Positions 55,780-64,000 of a stretch of DNA of 64,000 nucleotides are shown one piece after another. The notes beneath the pieces were generated by a model that searched no databases, was not told where the DNA came from, and saw only the letters and a program-made list of their open reading frames with translations. The stretch covers positions 1 through 64,000 of the forward strand of contig CABYDT010000005.1 of NCBI GenBank assembly GCA_902517865.1. Direction: 5' to 3'. This DNA is from an uncultured Pelagibacteraceae bacterium (GTDB lineage: Bacteria > Pseudomonadota > Alphaproteobacteria > Pelagibacterales > Pelagibacteraceae). How positions within the stretch are numbered: the stretch's first letter is position 1; every line of letters begins with the position of its first letter. Position numbers and translations under genes: made by a program.

Positions 55780-56679
55780 TTACTTAATGCTTTTACTTCT
55801 AACATACTTTGCAACATGAAGCATTTCATTCATATTGCCATTACAATGCAAAATTAAATCACATCCTGCAATTAAAGGTTGAATAGATCTCATTTTCAAA
55901 TTTCCCTTTAACCCTTTCATGCAAATATCGTCTGTGATTATTTTTCCTTTAAAATTTAATTTTTTTTTTATTATATCTTGTAAAATATATTTTGAATATG
56001 TTGCGCATTTTTTGTCAACATTTTTATAGTATATATGGGCAGTCATCATATAGTGCGATTTAATATTTTTAAAAGTTTCAAAATCATTTTTCATTAAAAA
56101 TTCTTCATTTTCTTTAATTGTCGGCAAGCTTAAATGACTATCACTAGTTGATAAACCATGACCGGGTGCGTGCTTACTGATACAAGATATTTTATTTAAT
56201 TGGTAAAAGTCAATTACATAGTTTGCTATATTTATAATTTGTTTTTTTTTTGATGAAAAACATCTATCTTTTATGATTTTATGTGTTTTGCTATAAAGTA
56301 TATCTAGCACAGGATAGGCAACAGCATTTATACCTAATAATTTAAAAAGATTAACATTGAAATTTAAAAAATAATTTAATTCTTTTTTGTATTTTTTTCG
56401 ATCTTTATTATACATTTCACCAAAATATCTAGCTGAATATTTTTTTTGTGAAAAAATTTTATTAAATCTATTTATCTTTCCGCCTTCGTGATCAATTAAA
56501 AGTAATAAATCATAATTTACAAGACTTTTGATATGATCAATTAATGATTTAAACTGGTGAATACTTGCTATATTTCTCTCAAAAAAGATTATACCATAAG
56601 GACGATATTTTTTTATAAATAATATTTCTTTATTGGATAAGTAAGAATATTTAATTCCAAATATAGCATTTGTTATCAT
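55780..56679 (-). CDS. nagZ: beta-N-acetylhexosaminidase (NagZ)
   Basis: Cytosolic glycoside hydrolase family 3 enzyme that releases GlcNAc from anhydro-muropeptides, downstream of MltB-type enzymes in wall recycling. 299 aa. Motifs LLLIDHEGGKINRF, SKHAPGHGLSTSDSHLSLP (KHxPGHG with the catalytic Asp-His pair DSH) and IITDDICMKGL are complete. It overlaps the small membrane-protein gene by four bases. Confidence 0.92.
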   Translation of the reverse strand: MITNAIFGIKYSYLSNKEILFIKKYRPYGIIFFERNIASIHQFKSLIDHIKSLVNYDLLLLIDHEGGKINRFNKIFSQKKYSARYFGEMYNKDRKKYKKELNYFLNFNVNLFKLLGINAVAYPVLDILYSKTHKIIKDRCFSSKKKQIINIANYVIDFYQLNKISCISKHAPGHGLSTSDSHLSLPTIKENEEFLMKNDFETFKNIKSHYMMTAHIYYKNVDKKCATYSKYILQDIIKKKLNFKGKIITDDICMKGLKGNLKMRSIQPLIAGCDLILHCNGNMNEMLHVAKYVRSKSIK

Positions 56680-56924
56680 TTCAATAATTTCCAGTATGAT
56701 TTTTCATTTTCAATTGATTTAAATTTTCCATTAATTTCGTTAAAATTTTTAAAGTTCTTTTCTTTTAAATGCACGATATTATCAGCTTCCTTTTCTAATA
56801 AATGTATGTAATTCTTTCTGCTTTCGGTTTTACTTTCAAAAAATAATTTTGAATTATAAAACTTAATATTCAATATTATAAATGACGTAACTATAAAATA
56901 ATTTAAAAATTTAAAATATTTCAT
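56676..56924 (-). CDS. 82-aa single-helix membrane protein between argS and nagZ
   Basis: I do not recognise a family. ATG 56924 shares a base with the argS TGA; a GTG three bases earlier is also possible. Residues 4-24 are a membrane helix, followed by about 58 polar, lysine-rich residues with coiled-coil flavour. Related genomes often have a SPOR-domain gene here, so this may be a remnant of one (anchor kept, SPOR lost). Tight overlaps with both neighbours argue for expression. Confidence 0.6.
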   Translation of the reverse strand: MKYFKFLNYFIVTSFIILNIKFYNSKLFFESKTESRKNYIHLLEKEADNIVHLKEKNFKNFNEINGKFKSIENEKSYWKLLK

Positions 56925-58630
56925 CACATTTCTTTAACTATTGATACATTTAAAATATTTAACCCACTTTTAATAACAAAAAAAATTTTTTTTATTAAAA
57001 ATAATCTTGCAGTAACTAAATCTTCGTTATTATTCTCTAAAATTCTCAATTTATCGTTACTTTTTCCAAGATTCCAATAAAAATGAAATAAAGAAGATAA
57101 TTCGTATAAATAGTATGGAACTCGATGTGGCTCTAGATTTTTTACACTTAAAGATATTACTTTAGGCCATTCTGAAATTTTTTTTATAATATCTATTTCA
57201 GATTTATCATTCAATAAACTTAGATTTGTAGATTTAATATCATCTTCAATATTTTTATTTAATTTTCTAAAAATTGAATGAATTCTCGCGCTGGCATATT
57301 GAACATAAAATACTGGGTTATCTTTAGACTTGTCTGTTACTATATCAAAATCAAAATCAATTTGAGAATCTGTGTTTCTGTAAACCATCATAAATCTAAC
57401 AGCATCACTTCCTACTGATGAAATAAGATCTTTAACTTCAATAAAATCTCCAGCCCTTTTTGACATTTTGTAAGGCTTTCCCGATTTATACAGCTTTACT
57501 AGTTGAGTTACTTTGCATTTGAAATCTATATTATTTTGAAGAGCAATAACACTTGAGGTAATTCTTTTTATATATCCTGCATGATCGGCTCCTAAAATAT
57601 TAATATATTTGTCAAAAGATCTTTCAATTTTATTTAAATGATATGCAATATCATTCGCAAAATAGGTCCATGAACCATCAGGTTTTTGTAACGCTCTATC
57701 CTCATCATCACCAAAAGATGATGATTTGAATAAAAGTTGTTTCCTCTTAACCCAATTTTCATCTTTAATTGATTTAGGTTTTGGCAAAAATCCATCATAT
57801 AAAAGATTTTCTTTTGTTAATTTTGTAACAACTTTTTCAATTATTTTCTGCTTTACTAAATTAGACTCGTATACAAAATTGTCGTGCTTAATACCTATTG
57901 ACTCTAAATTTGATTTTATTAGTTTCATTGCATGTAAAATAGACTCTTTTGAGAGTAAATCTTTTATTTTTTCAAAATTATCGTAATTATTTATTTTTTT
58001 TTCTTTTATAATATCTTTAGCTATTTCTTTTATATACTGGCCTGGATATAAATTTTTATTTTCGGGAAATGTAGTTTTATGCAATATCTCTTTTATTCTA
58101 TGATAAACAGACTTAGCAAAAATATCTATTTGATTTCCATAATCGTTTACATAGTACTCTTTAACAACAGTATGACCAGCAAATTTCAGTAGATTGGCTA
58201 GAGTATCTCCATATACAGCTCCTCTACAGTGACCAACGTGCAAAGGCCCTGTTGGATTTGCTGATACAAATTCTAATAAAATTTTATTCCTTTTTAAATT
58301 TGGTACTCCATAGTTATCTCCCAAAGATGATAAAAATCCCGACCAAAAATCTTTTTTAAATTTAAAATTTATAAATCCTGGTTTTATTACATTAAATTGG
58401 TCAAATTCTTTAAAATTTTTCTTTAAGACTTCTTCAATTTGACAAGCAATATCATATGGATTTTTTTTTACCTTAGTAGATAAAATCATTGCTATATTAA
58501 AAGTTAAATCGCCAAATTTTTCAAGTTTTGGTTTTTCAACTAAAAATTTATCTTCCAAATCAAAAAGTTCTACATTTTTGTCTTTTAATACTTTAATAAA
58601 TTTTTGTTTATAATTTTCGAATATATTCAT
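56924..58630 (-). CDS. argS: arginyl-tRNA synthetase
   Basis: Class I synthetase, 568 aa. HIGH motif in SANPTGPLHVGHCRGAVYG, the KMSK-like GKPYKMSKRAGDFIEV, and the C-terminal DALR anticodon domain with QYASARIHSIFRK. It overlaps dgt by four bases and leads into nagZ. Confidence 0.97.
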   Translation of the reverse strand: MNIFENYKQKFIKVLKDKNVELFDLEDKFLVEKPKLEKFGDLTFNIAMILSTKVKKNPYDIACQIEEVLKKNFKEFDQFNVIKPGFINFKFKKDFWSGFLSSLGDNYGVPNLKRNKILLEFVSANPTGPLHVGHCRGAVYGDTLANLLKFAGHTVVKEYYVNDYGNQIDIFAKSVYHRIKEILHKTTFPENKNLYPGQYIKEIAKDIIKEKKINNYDNFEKIKDLLSKESILHAMKLIKSNLESIGIKHDNFVYESNLVKQKIIEKVVTKLTKENLLYDGFLPKPKSIKDENWVKRKQLLFKSSSFGDDEDRALQKPDGSWTYFANDIAYHLNKIERSFDKYINILGADHAGYIKRITSSVIALQNNIDFKCKVTQLVKLYKSGKPYKMSKRAGDFIEVKDLISSVGSDAVRFMMVYRNTDSQIDFDFDIVTDKSKDNPVFYVQYASARIHSIFRKLNKNIEDDIKSTNLSLLNDKSEIDIIKKISEWPKVISLSVKNLEPHRVPYYLYELSSLFHFYWNLGKSNDKLRILENNNEDLVTARLFLIKKIFFVIKSGLNILNVSIVKEM

Positions 58631-59751
58631 TTTATTAAGTCGTTATATATCGTAAGTGCATACTTATCAGTCATACCTGCAATAAAATCACAAATATTTC
58701 TTTCCTTAGATTGAGACTCATGTTTTTCTTTTATTTTATCATAGTTTTTCAAATAATAATTAAAAAGTTGTTCGACAATATCTTCAGATTTTATATTCCA
58801 TTTCGTTATAAATTTATGATTATACATATTTCCTTTTAAAAAACTTCGTATTTCCATTAAAAGAAATTCGGTTTTTTTTGAAAAACTAACTAGATTTTTT
58901 CCGTATTTATATACATCTTTGATTGTTTTAATTTTATTTTTTTTTATTCTTTTATTTGTCTCTTCTATCAAATCTGTAACCAGGTAATTAATTAAAAACC
59001 TATTTATCCCATAATTATTTAAACTTATTTTGTTTTTTTTTATAGCATTGTTAAAACTAGTAATCTGTTTTAAGTCTTCTAATGTAAACAAACCGGCTCT
59101 AAGCCCATCATCAATATCATGACAATTATAGGCTATATCGTCTGAGATAGAGCTTATTTGTGCTTCTAATGATCCAATATCCATGTAATTTATTTTATAT
59201 TTTTTTATTTCTGGTAGGCTCTTTTCAATATGTTTGTAATTATTTACAATGCCATTATGTTTTATTAATCCGTCGATAGTATTTATTGTCAAATTTAATC
59301 CAGTATGCTTTTGATAAACTCTTTCTAAAAAAATCAGTATCCTAATAGTTTGTAAATTATGATCAAAACCACCATTGTTTGTCATACACTTATTCAGAGC
59401 ACTCTCCCCTGCATGACCAAAAGGTGTATGACCGAGATCATGTGCTAAGCTTAGTGTTTCACACAAATCCTCGTTTAAACCAAGTACCCTAGCTATTGAT
59501 CTAGAGATTTGTGAGACTTCAATTGAGTGTGTGAGTCTGGTCCTAAAATGATCACCCTCATGATATACAAAAACCTGAGTTTTATGTTTTAATCTTCTAA
59601 AAGAGTTACAATGTATTACTCTGTCTCTGTCTCTTTGATATTCTGTTCTATACTTTGATTTTTTAACTTTATATACCCTTCCTCTAAAATTTATGTCATT
59701 TGAGGAAAATGTCGCTAATTTTTTATTATATTTATCTATAATTTTTTGCAT
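58627..59751 (-). CDS. dgt: deoxyguanosinetriphosphate triphosphohydrolase-like protein
   Basis: HD-domain dNTP triphosphohydrolase, 374 aa. FRRLKHKTQVFVYHEGDHFR, the HD-type LTHSIEVSQISRSIAR and LAHDLGHTPFGHAGESALN show all metal ligands, and SDDIAYNCHDIDDGLRAG continues the domain. Hydrolyses dNTPs to nucleosides and triphosphate. It is divergent from erpA with 24 bases between. The dgt-argS order is typical for alphaproteobacteria. Confidence 0.94.
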   Translation of the reverse strand: MQKIIDKYNKKLATFSSNDINFRGRVYKVKKSKYRTEYQRDRDRVIHCNSFRRLKHKTQVFVYHEGDHFRTRLTHSIEVSQISRSIARVLGLNEDLCETLSLAHDLGHTPFGHAGESALNKCMTNNGGFDHNLQTIRILIFLERVYQKHTGLNLTINTIDGLIKHNGIVNNYKHIEKSLPEIKKYKINYMDIGSLEAQISSISDDIAYNCHDIDDGLRAGLFTLEDLKQITSFNNAIKKNKISLNNYGINRFLINYLVTDLIEETNKRIKKNKIKTIKDVYKYGKNLVSFSKKTEFLLMEIRSFLKGNMYNHKFITKWNIKSEDIVEQLFNYYLKNYDKIKEKHESQSKERNICDFIAGMTDKYALTIYNDLIK

Positions 59752-59775
59752 TTTTAAATTATTTATTAGTTATTA

Positions 59776-60087
59776 ATGAATATTGAAATAACAGATAGAG
59801 CAAAAAAAGAAATTGCTAATATACTTAAAAACGAAGAAAAGGGATCTTTTTTTCGTGTTACCATTGAAGGCGGAGGTTGTTCTGGATTTAAATATATTTT
59901 TTCTATCGACAAATCTGTCACTATTGATGACTTCAAAAATGATATGGTAGTAATAGACAAACTTAGTTTAAGTTACCTAAAAGACTCAATTTTAGACTAT
60001 CAAGAAACACTAATAGAAAAAGCATTTAAAATTAAAAATCCTAATGCACAATCTTCTTGTGGCTGTGGAATTTCTTTCTCTCTGTGA
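59776..60087 (+). CDS. erpA: iron-sulfur cluster insertion protein (ErpA/IscA type)
   Basis: A-type carrier that delivers [4Fe-4S] and [2Fe-2S] clusters to apoproteins; complex I and IlvD in this window need such clusters. 103 aa with the three cysteines of the family: the first in GGGCSGFKY, then the pair CGCG in AQSSCGCGISF. It lies opposite dgt, and a GTGA overlap couples it to xthA. ErpA and IscA cannot be told apart surely. Confidence 0.9.
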   Translation: MNIEITDRAKKEIANILKNEEKGSFFRVTIEGGGCSGFKYIFSIDKSVTIDDFKNDMVVIDKLSLSYLKDSILDYQETLIEKAFKIKNPNAQSSCGCGISFSL

Positions 60088-60857
60088 TTATTTCTAGCTG
60101 GAACATAAATTCAGTAAGAATCAGAACTGAGATTATTAAAAATTATCTAGTTAAAGAAAAAATTGACATACTTTTGTTACAAGAAATTAAATGTCAAACA
60201 GACCAGTTTCCCTCTAAATTTTTTAATGATTTAGGGTATGAATGTTATGTTAGTGGTCAGAAATCGTATAATGGCGTAGCTATAATTAGCAAGTGTAAAT
60301 TAAACAATATTGATATAAAAAGTTTTATAGATCCCAATAATCAGTCTAGATTTATATCAGCAGATATTGAAATAAAAAAAAAATCAACAAAAATTATTTG
60401 TATTTATCTACCTAATGGTAATCCCGTAGGAACAGAAAAATATTTATATAAAAAGAAATGGTTCAAAAATTTTTTTTGTTTTATAAAAAAAATGATTATT
60501 AAAAATAAAAATTTAATTATTGGTGGAGACTTTAATGTAATACCTGAAGATAAGGACGTCGACAATCCTGAAGATTGGGCTAATGACGCTTTATTCAAGT
60601 TAGAAATAAGAAAGGAATTTAGAAAATTATTGAATTTAGGATTTAAAGATTCTTTTAGACTGTTTGATAATAAAGATAAACAATATACATTTTGGGATTA
60701 TCAAAGAGGTTCTTGGAATAAAAACAAAGGATTAAGAATTGATCACTTCTTAGTTTCGCAAAATTTAATAAATGATATTAAAAGTGTTAAAATTGACAAA
60801 TATGTTCGAGCTTTAGAAAAACCTTCAGACCATGCACCTATCAAAATACACTTTTAA
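60084..60857 (+). CDS. xthA: exodeoxyribonuclease III
   Basis: AP endonuclease and 3' exonuclease of base-excision repair. I start at GTG 60084, four bases before the erpA stop (GTGA), giving 257 aa; the upstream TTG at 60057 would extend into erpA. Motifs: IISSWNINSVR, LLLQEIKC (Glu metal ligand), IIGGDFNVIPEDKDV (Asp/Asn pair), LRIDHFLVS and PSDHAPIKI. The last 17 bases overlap the 3' end of manC. Confidence 0.94.
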   Translation: MIISSWNINSVRIRTEIIKNYLVKEKIDILLLQEIKCQTDQFPSKFFNDLGYECYVSGQKSYNGVAIISKCKLNNIDIKSFIDPNNQSRFISADIEIKKKSTKIICIYLPNGNPVGTEKYLYKKKWFKNFFCFIKKMIIKNKNLIIGGDFNVIPEDKDVDNPEDWANDALFKLEIRKEFRKLLNLGFKDSFRLFDNKDKQYTFWDYQRGSWNKNKGLRIDHFLVSQNLINDIKSVKIDKYVRALEKPSDHAPIKIHF

Positions 60858-62097
60858 CTCTTCCATATATATCGTCGTATCTAACAATATCACTTTCTTT
60901 TAAGATTTTTCCAATTTGAGCTTCATAAATAATAAGAGGTTTATTTGATTTGTTTTCAACCCTATGAATAGATTCTTTAGGTATAAAAACAGACTCATCC
61001 ATTTTTTTTTTAATAATCTTATTATTTAATGTAATATGTGCTAATCCCTTTTTTATTATCCAATGCTCACTTCTATGGAAGTGTTTTTGTAAACTCAATT
61101 TCGCCTTTGATTTAACATATATTTCTTTAATCAAAAAATTTTCACCTTTAAATAAATTCGTATATTTGCCCCAGGGTCTAAAAAAAACATTTTTATTTGA
61201 AATATATTTATTTCTTTTTTTATAAAATATATTTAAAATTTCCTTCCAGCTCCCCAAATCACTCCAAGGAATATTTAGTTTAATAATATTAATATCTTCT
61301 GCTTTTTCTAAAATTGCATAGTCAAAAGAAATAGAAGTTATATTTTTAAATAGCTTACTATCTATTACATAAATTTTTTTATTAATTACTTTTGTTTTAG
61401 ACTTGAAATTTAAAAAAGTATCATGCAAAATATTATAAATCTTGGGGCTATATTTTTTATAATTATTTATAACCGACATTGTGTTTAGCAAGAACATTCC
61501 AGAGTTCCAGTATCCACCTTTTTTTATAATTTTTTTTGATAAGCTAAAACTTGGTTTTTCAAGAAATTTTTTTGCCTTAAAAATATTTTTATTTTTTTTC
61601 ATTAAGATATATCCATACTCAGATGAGGGCATGTTGGGCTTAACTCCAAATAAAAAAATATTTTCATCTGTTAAATATTTTATATGCTTTTTAATTGTAT
61701 TTATAAATATTTCTTTTTTTTCTATGTAATGGTCGCTGCTCAAGAAGATTAAAGGCTCGTTCCAGTTTATAGATTTTTTAAAGTTATTTTTATCTGAAAG
61801 TATATTTGCAAATACTGCTGATAATATTGCCGGTGCGGTATTTTTTTTTTCAGGTTCTAGTACAATTTTATATTTTTTAAAATTATTTTTTTTAAGAATA
61901 TTTCTTATTTTTTTTTCATAAATGCGATTTGTACTAATTATTGGATAATCAAAAAGAGAACTTTTGACTCTTTTAAGTGTTTGATCAAATAACGTCCAGG
62001 AACCAAAATTTATAAATTGTTTTGGTCTAATATTTTTCTTGCTGTCCCATAATCTCGTACCCTCTCCTCCGCACAAAATGATAGGTCTTACTTTCAT
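60841..62097 (-). CDS. manC: mannose-1-phosphate guanylyltransferase (with cupin domain)
   Basis: Makes GDP-mannose, a donor for glycosyltransferases such as those at 42-45 kb. 418 aa versus about 470 in bifunctional AlgA/ManC. The nucleotidyltransferase start is LCGGEGTRLWDSKKNIRPKQF, with EPEKKNTAPAI, SSDHYI and a conserved FLEKPS. The C-terminal cupin (from about residue 320) includes LQKHFHRSEHWIIKKGLAHI and EAQIGKILKESDIVRYDD, the isomerase-type end. It begins directly after the ilvD stop, so the two likely form an operon. Confidence 0.88.
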   Translation of the reverse strand: MKVRPIILCGGEGTRLWDSKKNIRPKQFINFGSWTLFDQTLKRVKSSLFDYPIISTNRIYEKKIRNILKKNNFKKYKIVLEPEKKNTAPAILSAVFANILSDKNNFKKSINWNEPLIFLSSDHYIEKKEIFINTIKKHIKYLTDENIFLFGVKPNMPSSEYGYILMKKNKNIFKAKKFLEKPSFSLSKKIIKKGGYWNSGMFLLNTMSVINNYKKYSPKIYNILHDTFLNFKSKTKVINKKIYVIDSKLFKNITSISFDYAILEKAEDINIIKLNIPWSDLGSWKEILNIFYKKRNKYISNKNVFFRPWGKYTNLFKGENFLIKEIYVKSKAKLSLQKHFHRSEHWIIKKGLAHITLNNKIIKKKMDESVFIPKESIHRVENKSNKPLIIYEAQIGKILKESDIVRYDDIYGRVKSVF

Positions 62098-63816
62098 TTA
62101 AATATCTGCGTAACATTTTTTTTCTTTAAATGCTCCAGGATGTGTTACAGCGCCATTTTGTGAGCTACCTACGCTTTGAGCATACTTCCAAAGAGTTCCG
62201 CTTCCGAAATTTGGCTCTTTCTTTTTCCAAATCTTTTTTCTTTTTTCAATTTCATTATCATCTAATTCAACGTTTATAGATCCATTCTCGGCATCTATTA
62301 TTATTTTATCACCATCATTTAATAATCCAATCATGCCACCAACATACGCTTCTGGTCCGACATGACCCACACAAAAACCTCTTGTAGCGCCGGAAAATCT
62401 TCCATCTGTTATTAGAGCAACCTTTTCTCCCATCCCTTGTCCGTAAATCGCAGCAGTTGTTGAAAGCATTTCTCGCATTCCAGGACCGCCTTTAGGTCCT
62501 TCGTAGCGTATTACAATTACATCTCCTTCTTTATATTTTTTATTCTTCACCGCTTTAAATGCTTCTTCTTCACTGTCAAAACATTTTGCTTTTCCTACAA
62601 ATTTTAATTTTTTTAAACCCGCAACTTTTACAATCGCACCTTCGCTAGCTAAATTACCTTTTAAACCTATAACACCACCTGTTTTTGTAATAGGGTTGTC
62701 ATAACTTCTCATAACTTTTTGGTCTTTGTTAAACTTTATATTTTTCAAATTTTCTTCCATTGTGTTACCTGTGACTGTTAAACATTTACCATTAATGTAA
62801 CCACCATCGAGTAATGTTTTTAATAACATTGGTACACCACCTGCTTCAAACATATCTTTAGCAACATATTTACCACCAGGTTTTAGGTCCGCTAGGTAAG
62901 GTGTTTGTTTAAAAATTTTTGCTACATCTAATAAATCAAACTTTATACCACACTCATTTGCAATTGCTGGAAGGTGCAATGCTGCATTTGTTGATCCACC
63001 AGTAGCAGCAACAATAACAGCAGCGTTTTTTAAAGAGTCTAATGTTACGATATCTCTTGGTCTAATTTTATCCTTTAATAATCTCATAACCTGTGAGCCG
63101 CTTTCCAATGCGTATTTATCTCTATCCAAGTATGGAGCAGGTGTGCCAGACGAATAAGGTAATGCCAAGCCAATCGCTTCTGATACGCAAGCCATTGTGT
63201 TGGCAGTAAATTGTCCGCCACACGCTCCCGCACTTGGGCAGGCATTTAATTCAAGCTCTTCAAGCTCCTCATCTGTCATTTTACCTGCCTCGTGCATGCC
63301 AACCCCCTCATAAACATCCACAACGGTAACATCCTTACCTTTAAACTTTCCTGGAAGGATTGATCCACCGTATAGAAATATACTTGGGACATTTAATCTA
63401 CACATTGCCATCATTAAACCTGGCAAAGACTTGTCACAACCTGCTATACCGATTAATGCGTCATAACAGTGTCCTCTAACTGTTAGTTCTGTAGAGTCAG
63501 CTATTACCTCTCTTGAAATTAAAGATGATTTCATGCCTTCATGACCCATTGCGATACCATCAGTGACTGTAATTGTGCAAAATTCTCTTGGTGTACCACC
63601 ATTTTTGTTTACGCCTTTTTTGGCACTCTGGGCTTGCCTCATTAAAGCAATGTTGCATGGAGCCGCCTCATTCCATGTAGATACAACGCCAACAAAAGGC
63701 TTTACAACATCTTCCTTTGTTAAGTCCATTGCGTAATAAAATGATCTATGAGGCGCTCTTTCCGGACCTAAGGTTGTATGTCTACTAGGTAATTTTTTTT
63801 TATCAATATTTGTCAT
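62098..63816 (-). CDS. ilvD: dihydroxy-acid dehydratase
   Basis: Third step of branched-chain amino acid synthesis (dihydroxy acids to 2-keto acids). 572 aa. Cluster cysteines are in [25 protein letters not shown] and [36 protein letters not shown] and [10 protein letters not shown] mark the C-terminal half. Its ATG overlaps the valS stop (ATGA) and it runs into manC. Confidence 0.97.
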   Translation of the reverse strand: MTNIDKKKLPSRHTTLGPERAPHRSFYYAMDLTKEDVVKPFVGVVSTWNEAAPCNIALMRQAQSAKKGVNKNGGTPREFCTITVTDGIAMGHEGMKSSLISREVIADSTELTVRGHCYDALIGIAGCDKSLPGLMMAMCRLNVPSIFLYGGSILPGKFKGKDVTVVDVYEGVGMHEAGKMTDEELEELELNACPSAGACGGQFTANTMACVSEAIGLALPYSSGTPAPYLDRDKYALESGSQVMRLLKDKIRPRDIVTLDSLKNAAVIVAATGGSTNAALHLPAIANECGIKFDLLDVAKIFKQTPYLADLKPGGKYVAKDMFEAGGVPMLLKTLLDGGYINGKCLTVTGNTMEENLKNIKFNKDQKVMRSYDNPITKTGGVIGLKGNLASEGAIVKVAGLKKLKFVGKAKCFDSEEEAFKAVKNKKYKEGDVIVIRYEGPKGGPGMREMLSTTAAIYGQGMGEKVALITDGRFSGATRGFCVGHVGPEAYVGGMIGLLNDGDKIIIDAENGSINVELDDNEIEKRKKIWKKKEPNFGSGTLWKYAQSVGSSQNGAVTHPGAFKEKKCYADI

Positions 63817-64000
63817 ACTACAGTGTTTACAATCTCCTTTAATTTATCCAGTTCTAAAGAGTTAGATTTTAATAATTCCCTTTCTTTATCAATAATATCT
63901 TTTGGTGCTTTTTGAATAAAATTATCATTATTAAGCTTATTTTTTGAAATTTCAATTATTTTCACTAAATTAGATATTTTTTTGTCTATTATTAACTTTT
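63813..64000 (-). CDS. valS: valyl-tRNA synthetase, C-terminal end (partial)
   Basis: The final 61 codons of valS, entering from the window edge. The C-terminal coiled-coil arm is recognisable: [20 protein letters not shown] followed by KERELL, which matches the family's LxNxxFxxxAPxxVVxxER signature. The TGA overlaps the ilvD ATG. The catalytic part is outside the window. Confidence 0.88.
   Translation of the reverse strand, partial: KLIIDKKISNLVKIIEISKNKLNNDNFIQKAPKDIIDKERELLKSNSLELDKLKEIVNTVV

Noticed and set aside
60057-60083. Longer xthA start at TTG 60057
   Set aside because: It would add nine residues from the erpA frame overlap; the GTGA at 60084 fits both the overlap pattern and the family N-terminus.

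Overview
The window is a 64 kb, gene-dense, strongly AT-rich chromosomal segment. Most neighbouring genes are separated by fewer than 20 bases or overlap. The gene families and their order (nuoA-N followed by birA-coaX-rnj; valS-ilvD; argS-nagZ-scpA-scpB-tatABC-serS; mltB-rlpA-dacC-tmk-holB-metG-tatD; a complex I NDUFS4-type accessory subunit; an M48 protease with a Tat signal) point to a streamlined alphaproteobacterium. A member of Pelagibacterales/SAR11 or a similarly reduced marine lineage is my best inference. I see no rRNA operon, CRISPR array, insertion sequence or phage structural genes. Five tRNA genes are present: Thr-TGT, Glu-TTC, Pro-TGG, Lys-TTT and Ser-TGA.

Layout. 1-20.7 kb: tRNA-Thr and gpsA, then one long co-directional block: a complete 14-gene complex I operon (nuoA-N), birA, coaX, rnj (ribonuclease J), glpX, recJ, tRNA-Glu and a tiny cysteine-rich ORF. 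20.9-26.1 kb: gpx and nhaA on the minus strand, tRNA-Pro, a photolyase/cryptochrome-like FAD protein whose domain order looks rearranged, a GT34-like glycosyltransferase, an NDUFS4-like complex I subunit and an SbmA/BacA transporter. 26.1-39.7 kb: recG divergent from sdhE, yajC-secD-secF, uvrA divergent from ssb, a frameshifted gyrA, coaD, a periplasmic cyclophilin, tgt, tRNA-Lys and a second tiny CxxC ORF. 39.7-45.5 kb: an M48 lipoprotein protease, a DUF502 membrane protein, then the least ordinary stretch: a 274-base non-coding region with structured elements, a complete tyrosine recombinase and two sugar-transferase genes. 45.5-59.8 kb: a minus-strand run of translation, replication, wall, Tat, condensin and tRNA-synthetase genes, interrupted only by a plus-strand tRNA-Ser. 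59.8-64 kb: erpA and xthA (plus) meet manC, ilvD and the 3' end of valS (minus).

Functional picture. The window holds the respiratory NADH entry point (all 14 Nuo subunits plus NDUFS4 and SdhE), both routes across the inner membrane (SecDF-YajC and TatABC), DNA repair (RecJ, RecG, UvrA, XthA, SSB, possible photolyase), chromosome topology and segregation (GyrA, ScpAB), wall turnover (DacC, RlpA-like, MltB, NagZ) and several tRNA synthetases.

Most worth a second look: (i) gyrA is split by a one-base shift at an eight-A run, although the rest of the gene is intact; (ii) a tyrosine recombinase gene has a near-consensus promoter and a 9-7-9 palindrome just upstream of its ATG; (iii) an 11-bp hairpin covers the ribosome binding site of a 10-codon ORF upstream of that recombinase; (iv) two tiny CxxC proteins each lie just downstream of a tRNA gene; (v) tRNA-guanine transglycosylase has lost two of its three zinc cysteines; (vi) the photolyase-like protein lacks the N-terminal antenna domain and has an unidentified C-terminal domain.
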